Assembly: GCA_900114805.1 (NCBI GenBank)
Contig: FOZN01000001.1
Span: 186,001-250,000 of the forward strand
Length of the DNA: 64,000 bases
Origin: Agrococcus baldri
Lineage (GTDB): Bacteria; Actinomycetota; Actinomycetes; Actinomycetales; Microbacteriaceae
Direction of reading: 5' to 3'
Below are positions 9,637-18,957 of this stretch, piece by piece. A program made the position numbers and the translations under genes. The notes under the pieces were generated by a model. The model was not told the DNA's origin, searched no databases, and saw nothing but the letters and a program-made list of their open reading frames with translations. Positions within the stretch are counted from its first letter, which is position 1, and every line of letters begins with the position of its first letter.

Positions 9637-10724
9637 CAACGGGCATCCGCACCGGATCCTCCCGTCTGCTGCATGGCTGAGACATCAGGTCGCAGCACCC
9701 AGTCGGGAGCGCCTCTGGCGTCGACGATGTCGCGCAGCAGCGGCGCCATCGTCAGACCCGGATCGACCGCCATCGCCAGCTCGGCGCAGCGTGCCGCGGT
9801 GCGGCCCCTGCCCACGAAGAACTGCAGGAATCCGACGATCACGAGCAGCGGTGCGCGTGCCTCGAGGGGCACTGCCTCGGCGATCGCGCTCCATCGGCGG
9901 AGGCGCTCGTGCAGGCGCTCCGCGTCGGGTGCCGGCCCGACGCCCATGAAGCGGTTCGCCGCCGTACCGCCGGCGATCGCGTCTGCGTCCTGGCTCGCGG
10001 CCAGCGTGTGCTGCGCCGCGTCGATGCCGTCGATGGCGAGCTCGATCGCGAGATCGCGCAGGAGCGGGCTGGCGACCAGGACGGCGGCGAGCGCTGCGGC
10101 CCGCGCCGGATCGACGCCCAGCGCGCCCGGCCCCGAGTCCAGCTGCGGCGCCAGGGCCACTGCGAGCTCGAGCGCCTCGATCGGGGCCGCCCGGGCCGCA
10201 TCCAGCTCGGCGCGCTGCAGCGCCTCGAGCCGGGTGGCGACCGCCTGCCCGGCGGCGCCGCAGTCGCCCTCCGGCAACCCCGGCACGCGCCTCGGCGCCG
10301 GCACACCGGGCGCTGGGTCGTCGAGCAGGTCGAGCTCGGCGAGCGGCCCGCGCGCGGCATCGGGATGGGCGTAGTCGCCCCACGCGTCGGGGGCGATCGC
10401 GAGCAGCTCCAGGATGCGGATGCCCGCACGGTCGAGTCGCTCGGCCACGCCGAGCAGCTCGTCGCGCAACGGCAGCGGACCGGCGCCGAGCGACTCGGGG
10501 AGGCAGGCGATCAGCACGACGGCCTCGGCGCCGAGGGCGCTCGACCGGATCGCCCGGGCGACGGCCTCGACGCTGTGCGCCGCGGGCAGGTCGAGCGCCA
10601 TCGGCATGCCGGAGCGGCCGTCCGAGAACGGCAGCGCCACGAGCGATGGCGCACCGACCTCGCCGACCAGGCGCGGCAGCAGCTGCAGCAGGGATTGCGG
10701 GGTGCGGATGCGAATGGTCTCCAT
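9636..10724 (-). CDS. DUF4192 family protein
   Basis: A 362-residue, Ala/Leu-rich, apparently cytoplasmic protein. The start METIRIRTPQSLLQLLPRLV followed by a conserved block with LVALPFSDGRSG is characteristic of the actinobacterial DUF4192 family, whose function is unknown. It is the first gene of the kinase/phosphatase/Ig-FN3 operon and overlaps the phosphatase start by one base. It is divergent from the CopB-type ATPase with only 90 bp between the two starts, so its promoter must lie close to the CsoR operator. The open frame continues upstream, but only the ATG at 10724 gives a family-like N-terminus. Confidence 0.8.
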   Translation of the reverse strand: METIRIRTPQSLLQLLPRLVGEVGAPSLVALPFSDGRSGMPMALDLPAAHSVEAVARAIRSSALGAEAVVLIACLPESLGAGPLPLRDELLGVAERLDRAGIRILELLAIAPDAWGDYAHPDAARGPLAELDLLDDPAPGVPAPRRVPGLPEGDCGAAGQAVATRLEALQRAELDAARAAPIEALELAVALAPQLDSGPGALGVDPARAAALAAVLVASPLLRDLAIELAIDGIDAAQHTLAASQDADAIAGGTAANRFMGVGPAPDAERLHERLRRWSAIAEAVPLEARAPLLVIVGFLQFFVGRGRTAARCAELAMAVDPGLTMAPLLRDIVDARGAPDWVLRPDVSAMQQTGGSGADAR

Positions 10725-10784
10725 GCGCGCAGGGTGCGGCACCGCACGAGTACCGCGCGGCATCCCATTGAAGGGGTGTGGATA

Positions 10785-10807
10785 TATACCCCTAGGGGGT
10801 ATAGCCT
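10785..10807 (+). promoter_or_regulatory. CsoR operator overlapping the copB -10 box
   Basis: The palindrome ATACCCCTAGGGGGTAT (10786-10802) matches the GC-tract CsoR-type operator. The -10 box TAGCCT (10802-10807) begins inside its right arm, and the ATG follows 7 nt later, so the transcript should be leaderless. I see no good -35 hexamer. The same palindrome, unchanged, precedes copA at 56274, and a one-base variant precedes csoR itself at 55485. Confidence 0.85.
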
Positions 10808-10814
10808 GACAAGC

Positions 10815-13040
10815 ATGAGCGGGACCGACGAGACCAGCCACCACGCCCAGGCAACGCACGACGCGCACGCCAGTCACGACACGCACGCCGGTCACGACAC
10901 GCACGCCAGTCACGACACGCACGCCGGTCACGACGCGCACGCCGGTCACGACACGCACGCCGGTCACGATACCCGCGCGAGTCACGACGGCCACGCGGGC
11001 CACGACGCGCACGCGAGTCACGACGGCCACGCGGGCCACGCGGGCCACGGCGACCATGTCGCGATCTACCGTCGCCTGTTCTGGTGGATGCTCGCGCTCG
11101 CCGTGCCCACGGTGCTGCTGAGCGGCATGTTCGCCTCGATCGTCGGTTACACGCTGCCCGATTGGCCGTGGCTCCACTGGGTCGCCCCCGTGCTCGGCAC
11201 GATCATGTACGTCGTCGGCGGCAGGCCGTTCCTGACCGGCGCGGTCGACGAGCTGCGCGCGCGCAAGCCGGGCATGATGCTGCTGATCGGGCTCGCGATC
11301 ACCGTCGCGTTCGTCGCCTCCTGGGCGTCCACCCTCGGGCTGGCCGACCACGAGCTCGAGTTCTGGTGGGAGCTCGCGCTGCTGATCGTGATCATGCTGC
11401 TGGGGCACTGGATCGAGATGCGCTCGCTCGCGCAGACCTCCAGCGCGCTCGACTCGCTCGCGGCCCTGCTGCCCGACGAGGCCGAGCGGGTCGTCGACGG
11501 CGGCACCGAGCTCGTCTCCCCCGACGCACTGCAGCTCGACGACGTGGTGGTCGTGCGCCCCGGCGCGCGCGTCCCGGCCGACGGCGTCGTGATCGAGGGA
11601 TCAGCCAGCTTCGACGAGGCCATGATCACCGGCGAGTCTCGCCCCGTCGCGCGCGGTGCGGGTGACCGGGTCGTCGCCGGCACGGTGGCGACCGACTCGG
11701 GTGTGCGCGTGCGCATCGACGCGGTGGGCGACGAGACGGCGCTGGCGGGGATCCGGCGCCTGGTCGCCCACGCGCAGGCCTCGACCTCGAAGGCGCAGCG
11801 CCTCGCCGATCGCGCCGCGGGCTGGCTGTTCTGGTTCGCGCTGGGCGCGGCCGTCGTCACCGCGGTCGTATGGTCGCTGGTCGGCATGCCCGACGACGCC
11901 GTCATCCGCGCGGTCACGGTGCTCGTGATCGCGTGCCCGCACGCGCTGGGCCTGGCCATCCCGCTGGTCGTCTCGATTGCCACGGAGCGCGCGGCCCGCG
12001 GCGGTGTGCTGATCGCCGACCGCCTCGCGCTCGAGACCATGCGGCACATCGACGTCGTGCTCTTCGACAAGACCGGCACGCTCACCGCGGGCGAGCCGGT
12101 CGTGCTCGAGCACCTCGTGGCCGACGCGCACGCGGGCCTCGGTGCCGCCGACCGACTGCTCGCGCTGGCTGCCGCGGCGGAGACCCCGAGCGAGCACCCC
12201 CTCGCCCGGGCCATCGTGCGCGCGGCCGAGGACGCGCGCCTGACCGTGCCAGAGGCATCCGACTTCACGTCCTCCCCCGCCGTCGGCGTCACCGCCACGG
12301 TCGACGGCCGCACCGTGCGCGTGGGCGGCCCGCACATGCTGGCTGAGGAGGGAGCGCAGGAGCTGCCCGCGGTCGAGCCGTGGCGTGCCGAGGGCGCGAT
12401 CATCCTGCACGTGGTCGTCGACGGCGAGGTCGCCGGTGCGCTGCGGCTCGCCGACGAGATCCGCGAGGAGTCGAGGCAGGCAGTGGATGCGCTGCACGCG
12501 CTGGGCATCGAGGTCGCGATGGTCACGGGCGATGCCGAGGCGGTGGCGCAGTCGGTCGCGAAGGAGCTGGGCATCGACCGGGTTGCGGCGGGCGTGCGCC
12601 CCGAGCACAAGGAGCGCGAGGTCGCCCGCCTGCAGGGCGAGGGGCGCCGGGTGGCGTTCGTGGGCGACGGCGTGAACGATGCGCCGGCGCTCGCGCGCGC
12701 CGACGTGGGGCTCGCGATCGGCGCGGGCACCGATGTGGCGATCGCCTCGGCCGATGTGATCCTCGCAAGCTCGGATCCCCGCAGCGTCGTCTCGGTGGTG
12801 CAGCTCTCGAGCGCGAGCGCACGGAAGATGGTGCAGAACCTCTGGTGGGCTGCCGGCTACAACCTGCTGTCGGTGCCGCTCGCGGCGGGGGTGCTCGCGC
12901 CCGTCGGCTTCGTGCTGCCGATGTCGGTGGGTGCGCTGCTGATGTCGGTCTCGACGGTGGTGGTGGCGCTCAACGCACAGCTGCTGCGTCGGCTGGACCT
13001 CGACCCGGCACGATCGGCAGCGCGGGCGTTCGCAGCCTGA
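10815..13040 (+). CDS. copB: Copper-translocating P-type ATPase, CopB-type (CPH, P1B-3)
   Basis: A 741-residue P1B ATPase. The first 80 residues carry 24 His in a HDxHA(G/S) hexapeptide repeat and no CxxC domain. Eight membrane segments follow the usual pattern. Ion-site motif CPH is at 374-376, the phosphorylation motif DKTGT starts at D418, the actuator TGES precedes it, HP lies in SEHPLA, and GDGVNDAPAL is near residue 617. The CPH motif with a His-rich N-terminus marks the CopB subgroup, associated with export of Cu(II) or Cu(I) (family knowledge). A CsoR box directly upstream supports copper, and distinguishes this gene from the CPC-type copA at 56301. It is a single-gene transcript, divergent from DUF4192. 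Confidence 0.92.
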   Translation: MSGTDETSHHAQATHDAHASHDTHAGHDTHASHDTHAGHDAHAGHDTHAGHDTRASHDGHAGHDAHASHDGHAGHAGHGDHVAIYRRLFWWMLALAVPTVLLSGMFASIVGYTLPDWPWLHWVAPVLGTIMYVVGGRPFLTGAVDELRARKPGMMLLIGLAITVAFVASWASTLGLADHELEFWWELALLIVIMLLGHWIEMRSLAQTSSALDSLAALLPDEAERVVDGGTELVSPDALQLDDVVVVRPGARVPADGVVIEGSASFDEAMITGESRPVARGAGDRVVAGTVATDSGVRVRIDAVGDETALAGIRRLVAHAQASTSKAQRLADRAAGWLFWFALGAAVVTAVVWSLVGMPDDAVIRAVTVLVIACPHALGLAIPLVVSIATERAARGGVLIADRLALETMRHIDVVLFDKTGTLTAGEPVVLEHLVADAHAGLGAADRLLALAAAAETPSEHPLARAIVRAAEDARLTVPEASDFTSSPAVGVTATVDGRTVRVGGPHMLAEEGAQELPAVEPWRAEGAIILHVVVDGEVAGALRLADEIREESRQAVDALHALGIEVAMVTGDAEAVAQSVAKELGIDRVAAGVRPEHKEREVARLQGEGRRVAFVGDGVNDAPALARADVGLAIGAGTDVAIASADVILASSDPRSVVSVVQLSSASARKMVQNLWWAAGYNLLSVPLAAGVLAPVGFVLPMSVGALLMSVSTVVVALNAQLLRRLDLDPARSAARAFAA
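10857..11036 (+). repeat. 18-bp tandem repeat encoding HDxHAG/S units
   Basis: Ten consecutive 18-bp units encode the hexapeptide His-Asp-(Thr/Ala/Gly)-His-Ala-(Gly/Ser) at the N-terminus of the CopB-type ATPase. One unit (10965-10982) has Arg in place of the second His. The units differ mainly at the third and sixth residues. Unit number is likely to vary between strains by slippage, which would tune the number of metal-binding His residues. Confidence 0.92.
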
Positions 13041-13137
13041 GCGGCGCCCGGGCACCGATATACGGCGGTCTGCTGCTCGCGGTGCGGTGCAGGAGCAGAC
13101 AGCCCTGTACCTGGGGGGGTGGGGGGCGCGACGGCGC

Positions 13138-13143
13138 TAACGT
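13138..13143 (+). promoter_or_regulatory. -10 box of leaderless GGT-family gene
   Basis: TAACGT ends 6 nt before the ATG at 13150, so transcription is expected to start at the start codon. No Shine-Dalgarno sequence is present. A G-rich tract lies just upstream (13121-13137). Confidence 0.5.
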
Positions 13144-13149
13144 GTCCGC

Positions 13150-14958
13150 ATGATGCGCACCCGCCCAGAGCTCACCGGTTCGTTCGGGGCGGTCGCCTCC
13201 ACGCATTGGCTCGCCTCCTCCAGCGGCATGGCCGTGCTCGAGCGCGGCGGCAATGCCGCCGATGCGGCTGTCGCTGCCGGCTTCGTGCTGCACGTGGTCG
13301 AGCCGCACCTGAACGGGCCGGGCGGCGACATGCCGCTGATCGTGCGGGTGCCGGGCGGCGAGCCGCGGGTGCTGAGCGGCCAGGGCGTCACGCCTGCCGC
13401 CGCGACCATCGAGCAGATGCGCGCGGAGGGCATCGAACACATCCCCGGCACCGGCCTGCTCGCGGCGGTCGTGCCGGGTGCGGTGCCCGCGTGGCTGACG
13501 CTGCTGCGCGACCACGGCAGCTGGGCGCCCGCCGAGGTGCTGGCGTTCGCGATCGAGCTGGCCGACCGCGGCCACCGGGTGCTGCCGCGCGTCGCCCGCA
13601 CGATCGCCGGCCGCGCCGACTTCTTCCGCGAGCACTGGCCCGCCTCGGCTGCGCTCTGGGCCGACCCGGCGCCCGCCGACTGGGACATGATCCGCAATCC
13701 GGCGCTGGCCGAGACCTACCGGCGCCTCGCCGACGCAGGCCGTGGCAAGGCGCGCGAGGCCGCGTGCGATGCCGCCATCGCCGCCTGGAGCGAGGGCTTC
13801 GTCGCGGAGGCGATCGACCGCCACAGCCGCGAGCCGCAGATGGACTCCACCGGCGAGGCCCACGCGGGCCTGCTCACGGGCGACGACCTGGCCGCTTGGC
13901 GCCCCCAGTGGGAGGACACCCTCTCGCTGCCCTGGCGCGGCACCACCGTGCACAAGGCCGGTGCTTGGACGCAGGGCCCGGCGCTGCTCGAGGCGCTCGG
14001 CATCCTCGACCCGCTGCTGCCGGAGCGTGCCGCGCACGAGGGGTCGGATGCGTTCGGTCCCGATCTCGTGCACGTCGCGGCCGAGGCGGCGAAGCTCGCG
14101 TTCGCCGACCGCGACGCCTGGTTCGGCGACGGGGCCGACCTGTCGCGGCTGCTGCACCCCGACTATCTCGCCGAGCGGCGCGCGCTCATCGGCGAGCAGG
14201 CGTCGCTGGCGCTGCGGCCCGGCGCTCTGCACGGCGCTCCACGGCTCGCGCAGGTGCGCACCGCCGACGAGCACGCGGCCGCCGCCGCCGCGGACGGCGG
14301 CGCAGCCGCCGCCGGCACCGGCGAGCCCACGCGCGGCGACACCTGCCACATCGACGTCGTCGACAGGGACGGCATGGTCGTCTCCGCCACGCCGTCGGGC
14401 GGCTGGCTGCAGTCGAGCCCGACGATCGCCGAGCTCGGCTTCTGCCTCGGCACGCGTGCCCAGATGCTGTGGCTGGAACCCGGGCTGCCCACGAGCCTGG
14501 CACCGGGCATCCGCCCCCGCACCACCCTGTCGCCGACGATGCTGGTCGACGACGACGGCACGGTGGCGGCGCTCGGCACGCCCGGCGGCGACCAGCAGGA
14601 TCAGTGGCAGCTCTCGATGCTGCTGGGCATGCGGGTGCTGGGGCTCAGCCCGCAGGCGGCGATCGACGCGCCCGCCTGGCATCTGACGCACCTGGTCTCG
14701 TCGTTTGAGCCGCGCGTGTGGGAGCCCGGCGGGCTGCACGTCGAGTCGCGGCTGGGCGAGGCGACCATCGCCGAGCTGCGCCGGCGCGGCCACGTGGTGA
14801 CGGATGCGGGGCCCTGGTCGCTCGGGCGGCTCTCGTTCGCGTCGTTCGAGGCGGGCGCTGCCGGTCCGGGCGCTGGCGGCGAGGAGCGCCGCCGCCTGCC
14901 GACGATCCGCGCGGCCGCGAATCCGCGCGGCGAGCAGGGCTACGCGGCACTCCGATAG
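13150..14958 (+). CDS. Gamma-glutamyltransferase-family Ntn hydrolase
   Basis: A 602-residue protein of the GGT family. The N-terminal block STHWLASSSGMAVLERGGNA followed by AVAAGF and GPGGDMP is typical. The predicted self-cleavage nucleophile is Thr398 in RGDTCHIDVVD, and the downstream TLSPTMLVDDDG and LGTPGGDQQDQW blocks match the small subunit. There is no signal peptide, so it should be cytoplasmic, unlike enteric periplasmic GGT. Substrate is uncertain: gamma-glutamyl compounds or a related acylamide. It is monocistronic and convergent with the aldo/keto reductase. ATG ATG at the start leaves a one-codon ambiguity. Confidence 0.88.
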   Translation: MMRTRPELTGSFGAVASTHWLASSSGMAVLERGGNAADAAVAAGFVLHVVEPHLNGPGGDMPLIVRVPGGEPRVLSGQGVTPAAATIEQMRAEGIEHIPGTGLLAAVVPGAVPAWLTLLRDHGSWAPAEVLAFAIELADRGHRVLPRVARTIAGRADFFREHWPASAALWADPAPADWDMIRNPALAETYRRLADAGRGKAREAACDAAIAAWSEGFVAEAIDRHSREPQMDSTGEAHAGLLTGDDLAAWRPQWEDTLSLPWRGTTVHKAGAWTQGPALLEALGILDPLLPERAAHEGSDAFGPDLVHVAAEAAKLAFADRDAWFGDGADLSRLLHPDYLAERRALIGEQASLALRPGALHGAPRLAQVRTADEHAAAAAADGGAAAAGTGEPTRGDTCHIDVVDRDGMVVSATPSGGWLQSSPTIAELGFCLGTRAQMLWLEPGLPTSLAPGIRPRTTLSPTMLVDDDGTVAALGTPGGDQQDQWQLSMLLGMRVLGLSPQAAIDAPAWHLTHLVSSFEPRVWEPGGLHVESRLGEATIAELRRRGHVVTDAGPWSLGRLSFASFEAGAAGPGAGGEERRRLPTIRAAANPRGEQGYAALR

Positions 14959-14985
14959 CGCTGCGCTGCGCCAGCGCGGCAGCCG

Positions 14986-15939
14986 CTAGGAGAAGAGGTC
15001 GGCGATGCGCTCGATGGTGGCCGCGTCGAGCTCGCCCTTGCCGGCCGCCGCATTCTGCGCGACCTGCTCGGGCCGGGTCGCTCCGGCGATGACGCTCGTG
15101 ACGGCCGGCTGCGCGAGCATCCACTGGAAGGTGGTCACGAGCATGGTCGTGCCGGCGTCGCCGACGATGCGCTCGTACTCGTCGATGCGCGCCCAGTCGG
15201 TCTGCTCGAGCAGCTGCGGCTTCAGGGCGGTCAGACGCGCATCCGCCGGCCCCGTGCCCTTCGAGTACTTGCCGGAGAGCAGGCCGTTGGCGAGCGGGAA
15301 GTAGGGCAGGAATCCGATGCCGGTCTCGAGCACGGCCGGCAGCACCTCCTTCTCGACGTCGCGGGCGACGAGCGAGTACTCGTCCTGCGCCGAGACGAAC
15401 CCGTTCGGCGTCTCGACCTCGGCCGCGGCGGCGATCTGCTCGGGGCTGAAGTTCGAGTGGCCGTAGGCGCGGATCTTGCCCTCGGCGACGAGCTCGTCGA
15501 GCGCGCGCACGGTCTCCTCGATGGGCGTCTCGGGGTCGGGCGTGTGCTGCTGGTAGAGGTCGATGCGGTCGGTCTGCAGCCGGCGCAGCGAAGCCTCGAC
15601 GGCCTTGCGGATGTACTGCCGCGCGCCCTTGGGGCCCCACGTCTCGGTGCCGTCGATCGCGAAGCCCTGGTGGCCCCACTTGGTGGCAAGCACGACCTTG
15701 TCGCGGGCGGCGCTGCCGGCCTTCGCCAGTGCGACGCCCATGAGCGTCTCGGACGTCGTGGCGGGGTTGCCGTAGATGTCGGCGGTGTCGAACAGCGTGA
15801 TGCCGTGGTCGATGGCGGCGTGGATGACCGCGTCGGTGCCCGACTGGTCCTCCGTGCGGGTGCCCTTGCGACCGAAGTTGTTGCATCCGAGGCCGATGGG
15901 TGAGACCTCGATGCCGCTGGTGCCGAGTGTGCGCGTCAT
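14986..15939 (-). CDS. Aldo/keto reductase
   Basis: A 317-residue NADPH-dependent oxidoreductase of the AKR fold (voltage-gated K-channel beta/AKR12-like branch). The catalytic tetrad is visible as D51 and Y56 (LFDTADIYG), K87 (LATKWG) and H132 (LYQQHTPD). The cofactor-binding segment near the C-terminus reads TSVIAGATRPEQVAQN. The physiological carbonyl substrate cannot be told from the sequence. It is transcribed alone. Confidence 0.92.
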   Translation of the reverse strand: MTRTLGTSGIEVSPIGLGCNNFGRKGTRTEDQSGTDAVIHAAIDHGITLFDTADIYGNPATTSETLMGVALAKAGSAARDKVVLATKWGHQGFAIDGTETWGPKGARQYIRKAVEASLRRLQTDRIDLYQQHTPDPETPIEETVRALDELVAEGKIRAYGHSNFSPEQIAAAAEVETPNGFVSAQDEYSLVARDVEKEVLPAVLETGIGFLPYFPLANGLLSGKYSKGTGPADARLTALKPQLLEQTDWARIDEYERIVGDAGTTMLVTTFQWMLAQPAVTSVIAGATRPEQVAQNAAAGKGELDAATIERIADLFS

Positions 15940-15946
15940 GTCAGAC

Positions 15947-15952
15947 AGGCTA
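15947..15952 (-). promoter_or_regulatory. -10 box of leaderless aldo/keto reductase gene
   Basis: TAGCCT on the minus strand ends 7 nt before the ATG at 15939, and no ribosome binding site is present. Confidence 0.45.
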
Positions 15953-15981
15953 CCGACGTCGGCTGGCGATCTCCGCCGCGG

Positions 15982-16347
15982 TCAGTGCGCGCCCGGTCGC
16001 CGCGCCTTCGCTGTGCCGGCCGCGGGCTTCCGCGGCTTGGCGGGCTTGTGCGGCTGGGTCGCGGCGATGGTCTGCGCGACCTCGTGGAGCCAGTCGATGT
16101 CGTCCATCGCATCGTCGTCGACGATGCCGTAGGGCTTGGAGCCCGGGTAGGCCTCGCCGCGCGGGAGCTGCTCGGTGAGCTCGGTCGCCTCGGGCACGAG
16201 CTTGAGCAGCAGGGTGTCGTCGCAGATGAAGCCGAAGATGCGGTCGTCGCAGTAGATCGCCTGCTCGCCGAACATCGGCTGCAGCCGGATCGGCAGCGGC
16301 TCGAAGGCCTCGCGGATGCGCTGCAGCGTCTCGGCACGGTTCGACAC
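15982..16347 (-). CDS. TfoX N-terminal domain protein
   Basis: A 121-residue protein with the TfoX/Sxy N-terminal fold over residues 1-95: FEPLPIRLQPMFGEQAIYCD, then IFGFICDDTLLLKLV. The last 25 residues form a Lys/Pro/Ala-rich basic tail. The C-terminal domain of proteobacterial competence regulator TfoX is absent, so a competence role should not be assumed. The GTG start sits 6 nt after a -10 box (leaderless). An unusual palindromic element lies about 24 bp further upstream (16383-16421). Confidence 0.8.
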   Translation of the reverse strand: MSNRAETLQRIREAFEPLPIRLQPMFGEQAIYCDDRIFGFICDDTLLLKLVPEATELTEQLPRGEAYPGSKPYGIVDDDAMDDIDWLHEVAQTIAATQPHKPAKPRKPAAGTAKARRPGAH

Positions 16348-16353
16348 GGCTCG

Positions 16354-16359
16354 ATCCTA
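16354..16359 (-). promoter_or_regulatory. -10 box of leaderless TfoX-domain gene
   Basis: TAGGAT on the minus strand ends 6 nt before the GTG start at 16347, with no Shine-Dalgarno sequence. Confidence 0.5.
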
Positions 16360-16382
16360 GAACGGACCTCTTGGGGATCGCG

Positions 16383-16421
16383 GGACCCGTTCGAACAGGT
16401 CCCCCAGTCTCGAACAGGTCC
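16383..16421. repeat. GGACC(C)GTTCGAAC(A)GGTCC palindrome plus direct half-site copy
   Basis: Positions 16383-16402 form a 20-bp near-perfect palindrome with 18 of 20 bases symmetric. Its right-hand part, TCGAACAGGTCC (16391-16402), is repeated exactly at 16410-16421. A third diverged copy, TGAACGGGTCC, lies at 16462-16472 in the end of yaaA. The position just upstream of the TfoX-gene -10 box suggests an operator. Confidence 0.5.
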
Positions 16422-16451
16422 AGCAGGCTCTGACCGCCTGCGCGAAGGGGT

Positions 16452-17219
16452 CTACCGATCCTGAACGGGTCCAGCGGCGGTGCCCGGCTCAGACGGGGCC
16501 AAGCGGGGGTCCTGCACGACCAGGCGCAGGCCCGTCTCGGTGCCGGTCAGCGGCACCGACGCCGACGCCGCCCAGCGCACCAGCGCATCCGCCGAATCGA
16601 CCTCGACGGCAGCCTCTGCGAGCGAGCGCACCAGCGCGCCCTTGCCCGCCTTGTTCCAGTGGTTGAGCGCCTTGCCCTCGGGCGAGACGATCTCGACCGG
16701 CACCGCGCCCGCGACCGGCGCGAGCGCGGCGTAGGCCTTCGAGCGCAGGTCGAGAGCGAAGCCGTCGATCACCGCACCGGCCTCGGACCAGAGGTCGCGC
16801 ATCCGCTCCCCCGGCAGCTTTGTGTGCTCGGACACCTTGTAGGCGGGGATGTGGTCGGATGCGCGCACGAAGCCGAGCAGGGCCGACTGGATGACGACGT
16901 GGGTCTCGACCCAGGCGCGAGCGTCGGCATCGAGCGAGCCGGCGCCGAGCGCGTCGTAGAGCACGCCCGTGTAGCGGTCGATCGCCGGCATGGTCGGTGC
17001 CGAGCGCACGGCCGCGTTGTCGGCGGCGGCGCGGGCCTTCGCGGGCGTCGAGACATCCTGCCCAGCGGCGACCAGGCGGTCGAGCGCAGCCAGGGCCCGC
17101 GAACGGGCGACGGCCAGCCCGGGGAATCCCAATGGGGACTCACCCGGCCTGGCCGTCGTGAGGCTTGCGCCGCTCCCGCCTGCCGCCTTCGTCTCGCTGG
17201 GCGGCAGCAGGACGATCAC
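16452..17219 (-). CDS. yaaA: YaaA family protein (DUF328, peroxide-stress type)
   Basis: A 255-residue protein matching the YaaA family over its full length: MIVLLPPSETKAAGG at the start, RYTGVLYDALGAG in the middle, and the conserved MRDLWSEAG and NHWNKAGKGALVR blocks toward the C-terminus. In E. coli, YaaA limits iron-dependent damage during peroxide stress (family knowledge); the biochemical activity is unclear. The GTG start overlaps the atpC stop (GTGA), so it is translationally coupled to the ATP synthase operon as its last gene. Confidence 0.88.
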   Translation of the reverse strand: MIVLLPPSETKAAGGSGASLTTARPGESPLGFPGLAVARSRALAALDRLVAAGQDVSTPAKARAAADNAAVRSAPTMPAIDRYTGVLYDALGAGSLDADARAWVETHVVIQSALLGFVRASDHIPAYKVSEHTKLPGERMRDLWSEAGAVIDGFALDLRSKAYAALAPVAGAVPVEIVSPEGKALNHWNKAGKGALVRSLAEAAVEVDSADALVRWAASASVPLTGTETGLRLVVQDPRLAPSEPGTAAGPVQDR

Positions 17220-17475
17220 GCGAGCTTGGCGTTCCGAGCGACGATCTCGACCCGGTCGTGGTCGACCGAGAGGAAGCCGTCAGCGGCCTCGACGGTGTGC
17301 ACCGTGCCCGAGGACTCGGTGACGCGCACCGTGCCCTCGTCGGCGAGCACCGCGAGCACCGGCTCGTGGCCCTTCAAGATGCCGATCTCGCCCTCGGTGG
17401 TCTTGGCGATGACCTGCGTGGCCTCGCCCGTCCAGACCTCCTCGGCGGCGGAGACGATGCTGACGGTCAGAGCCA

Positions 17476-17476
<1 letters not shown>
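17216..17476 (-). CDS. atpC: ATP synthase F1 subunit epsilon
   Basis: The 86 residues begin MALTVSIVSAAEEVWTGEA and end at the beta-sandwich domain. The long C-terminal helical hairpin that inhibits ATP hydrolysis in E. coli and Bacillus is essentially missing, as in several other actinobacteria. The start at 17476 overlaps the atpD stop by one base, which rules out the longer open frame. Part of the rotor central stalk. Confidence 0.96.

Positions 17477-18957
<1,481 letters not shown>

Noticed and set aside
10857-11036. Possible CRISPR-like or non-coding direct repeats
   Set aside because: The repeats are contiguous, 18 bp, without spacers, in frame and encode a His-rich peptide.
13121-13139. 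G-quadruplex before the GGT-family gene
   Set aside because: Only two long G tracts are present; a stable four-tract quadruplex is not clearly formed, so I did not annotate it.
16383-16421. LexA/SOS box
   Set aside because: The actinobacterial SOS box has four bases between TCGAAC and GTTCGA; here the halves are fused as GTTCGAAC within a longer different palindrome.
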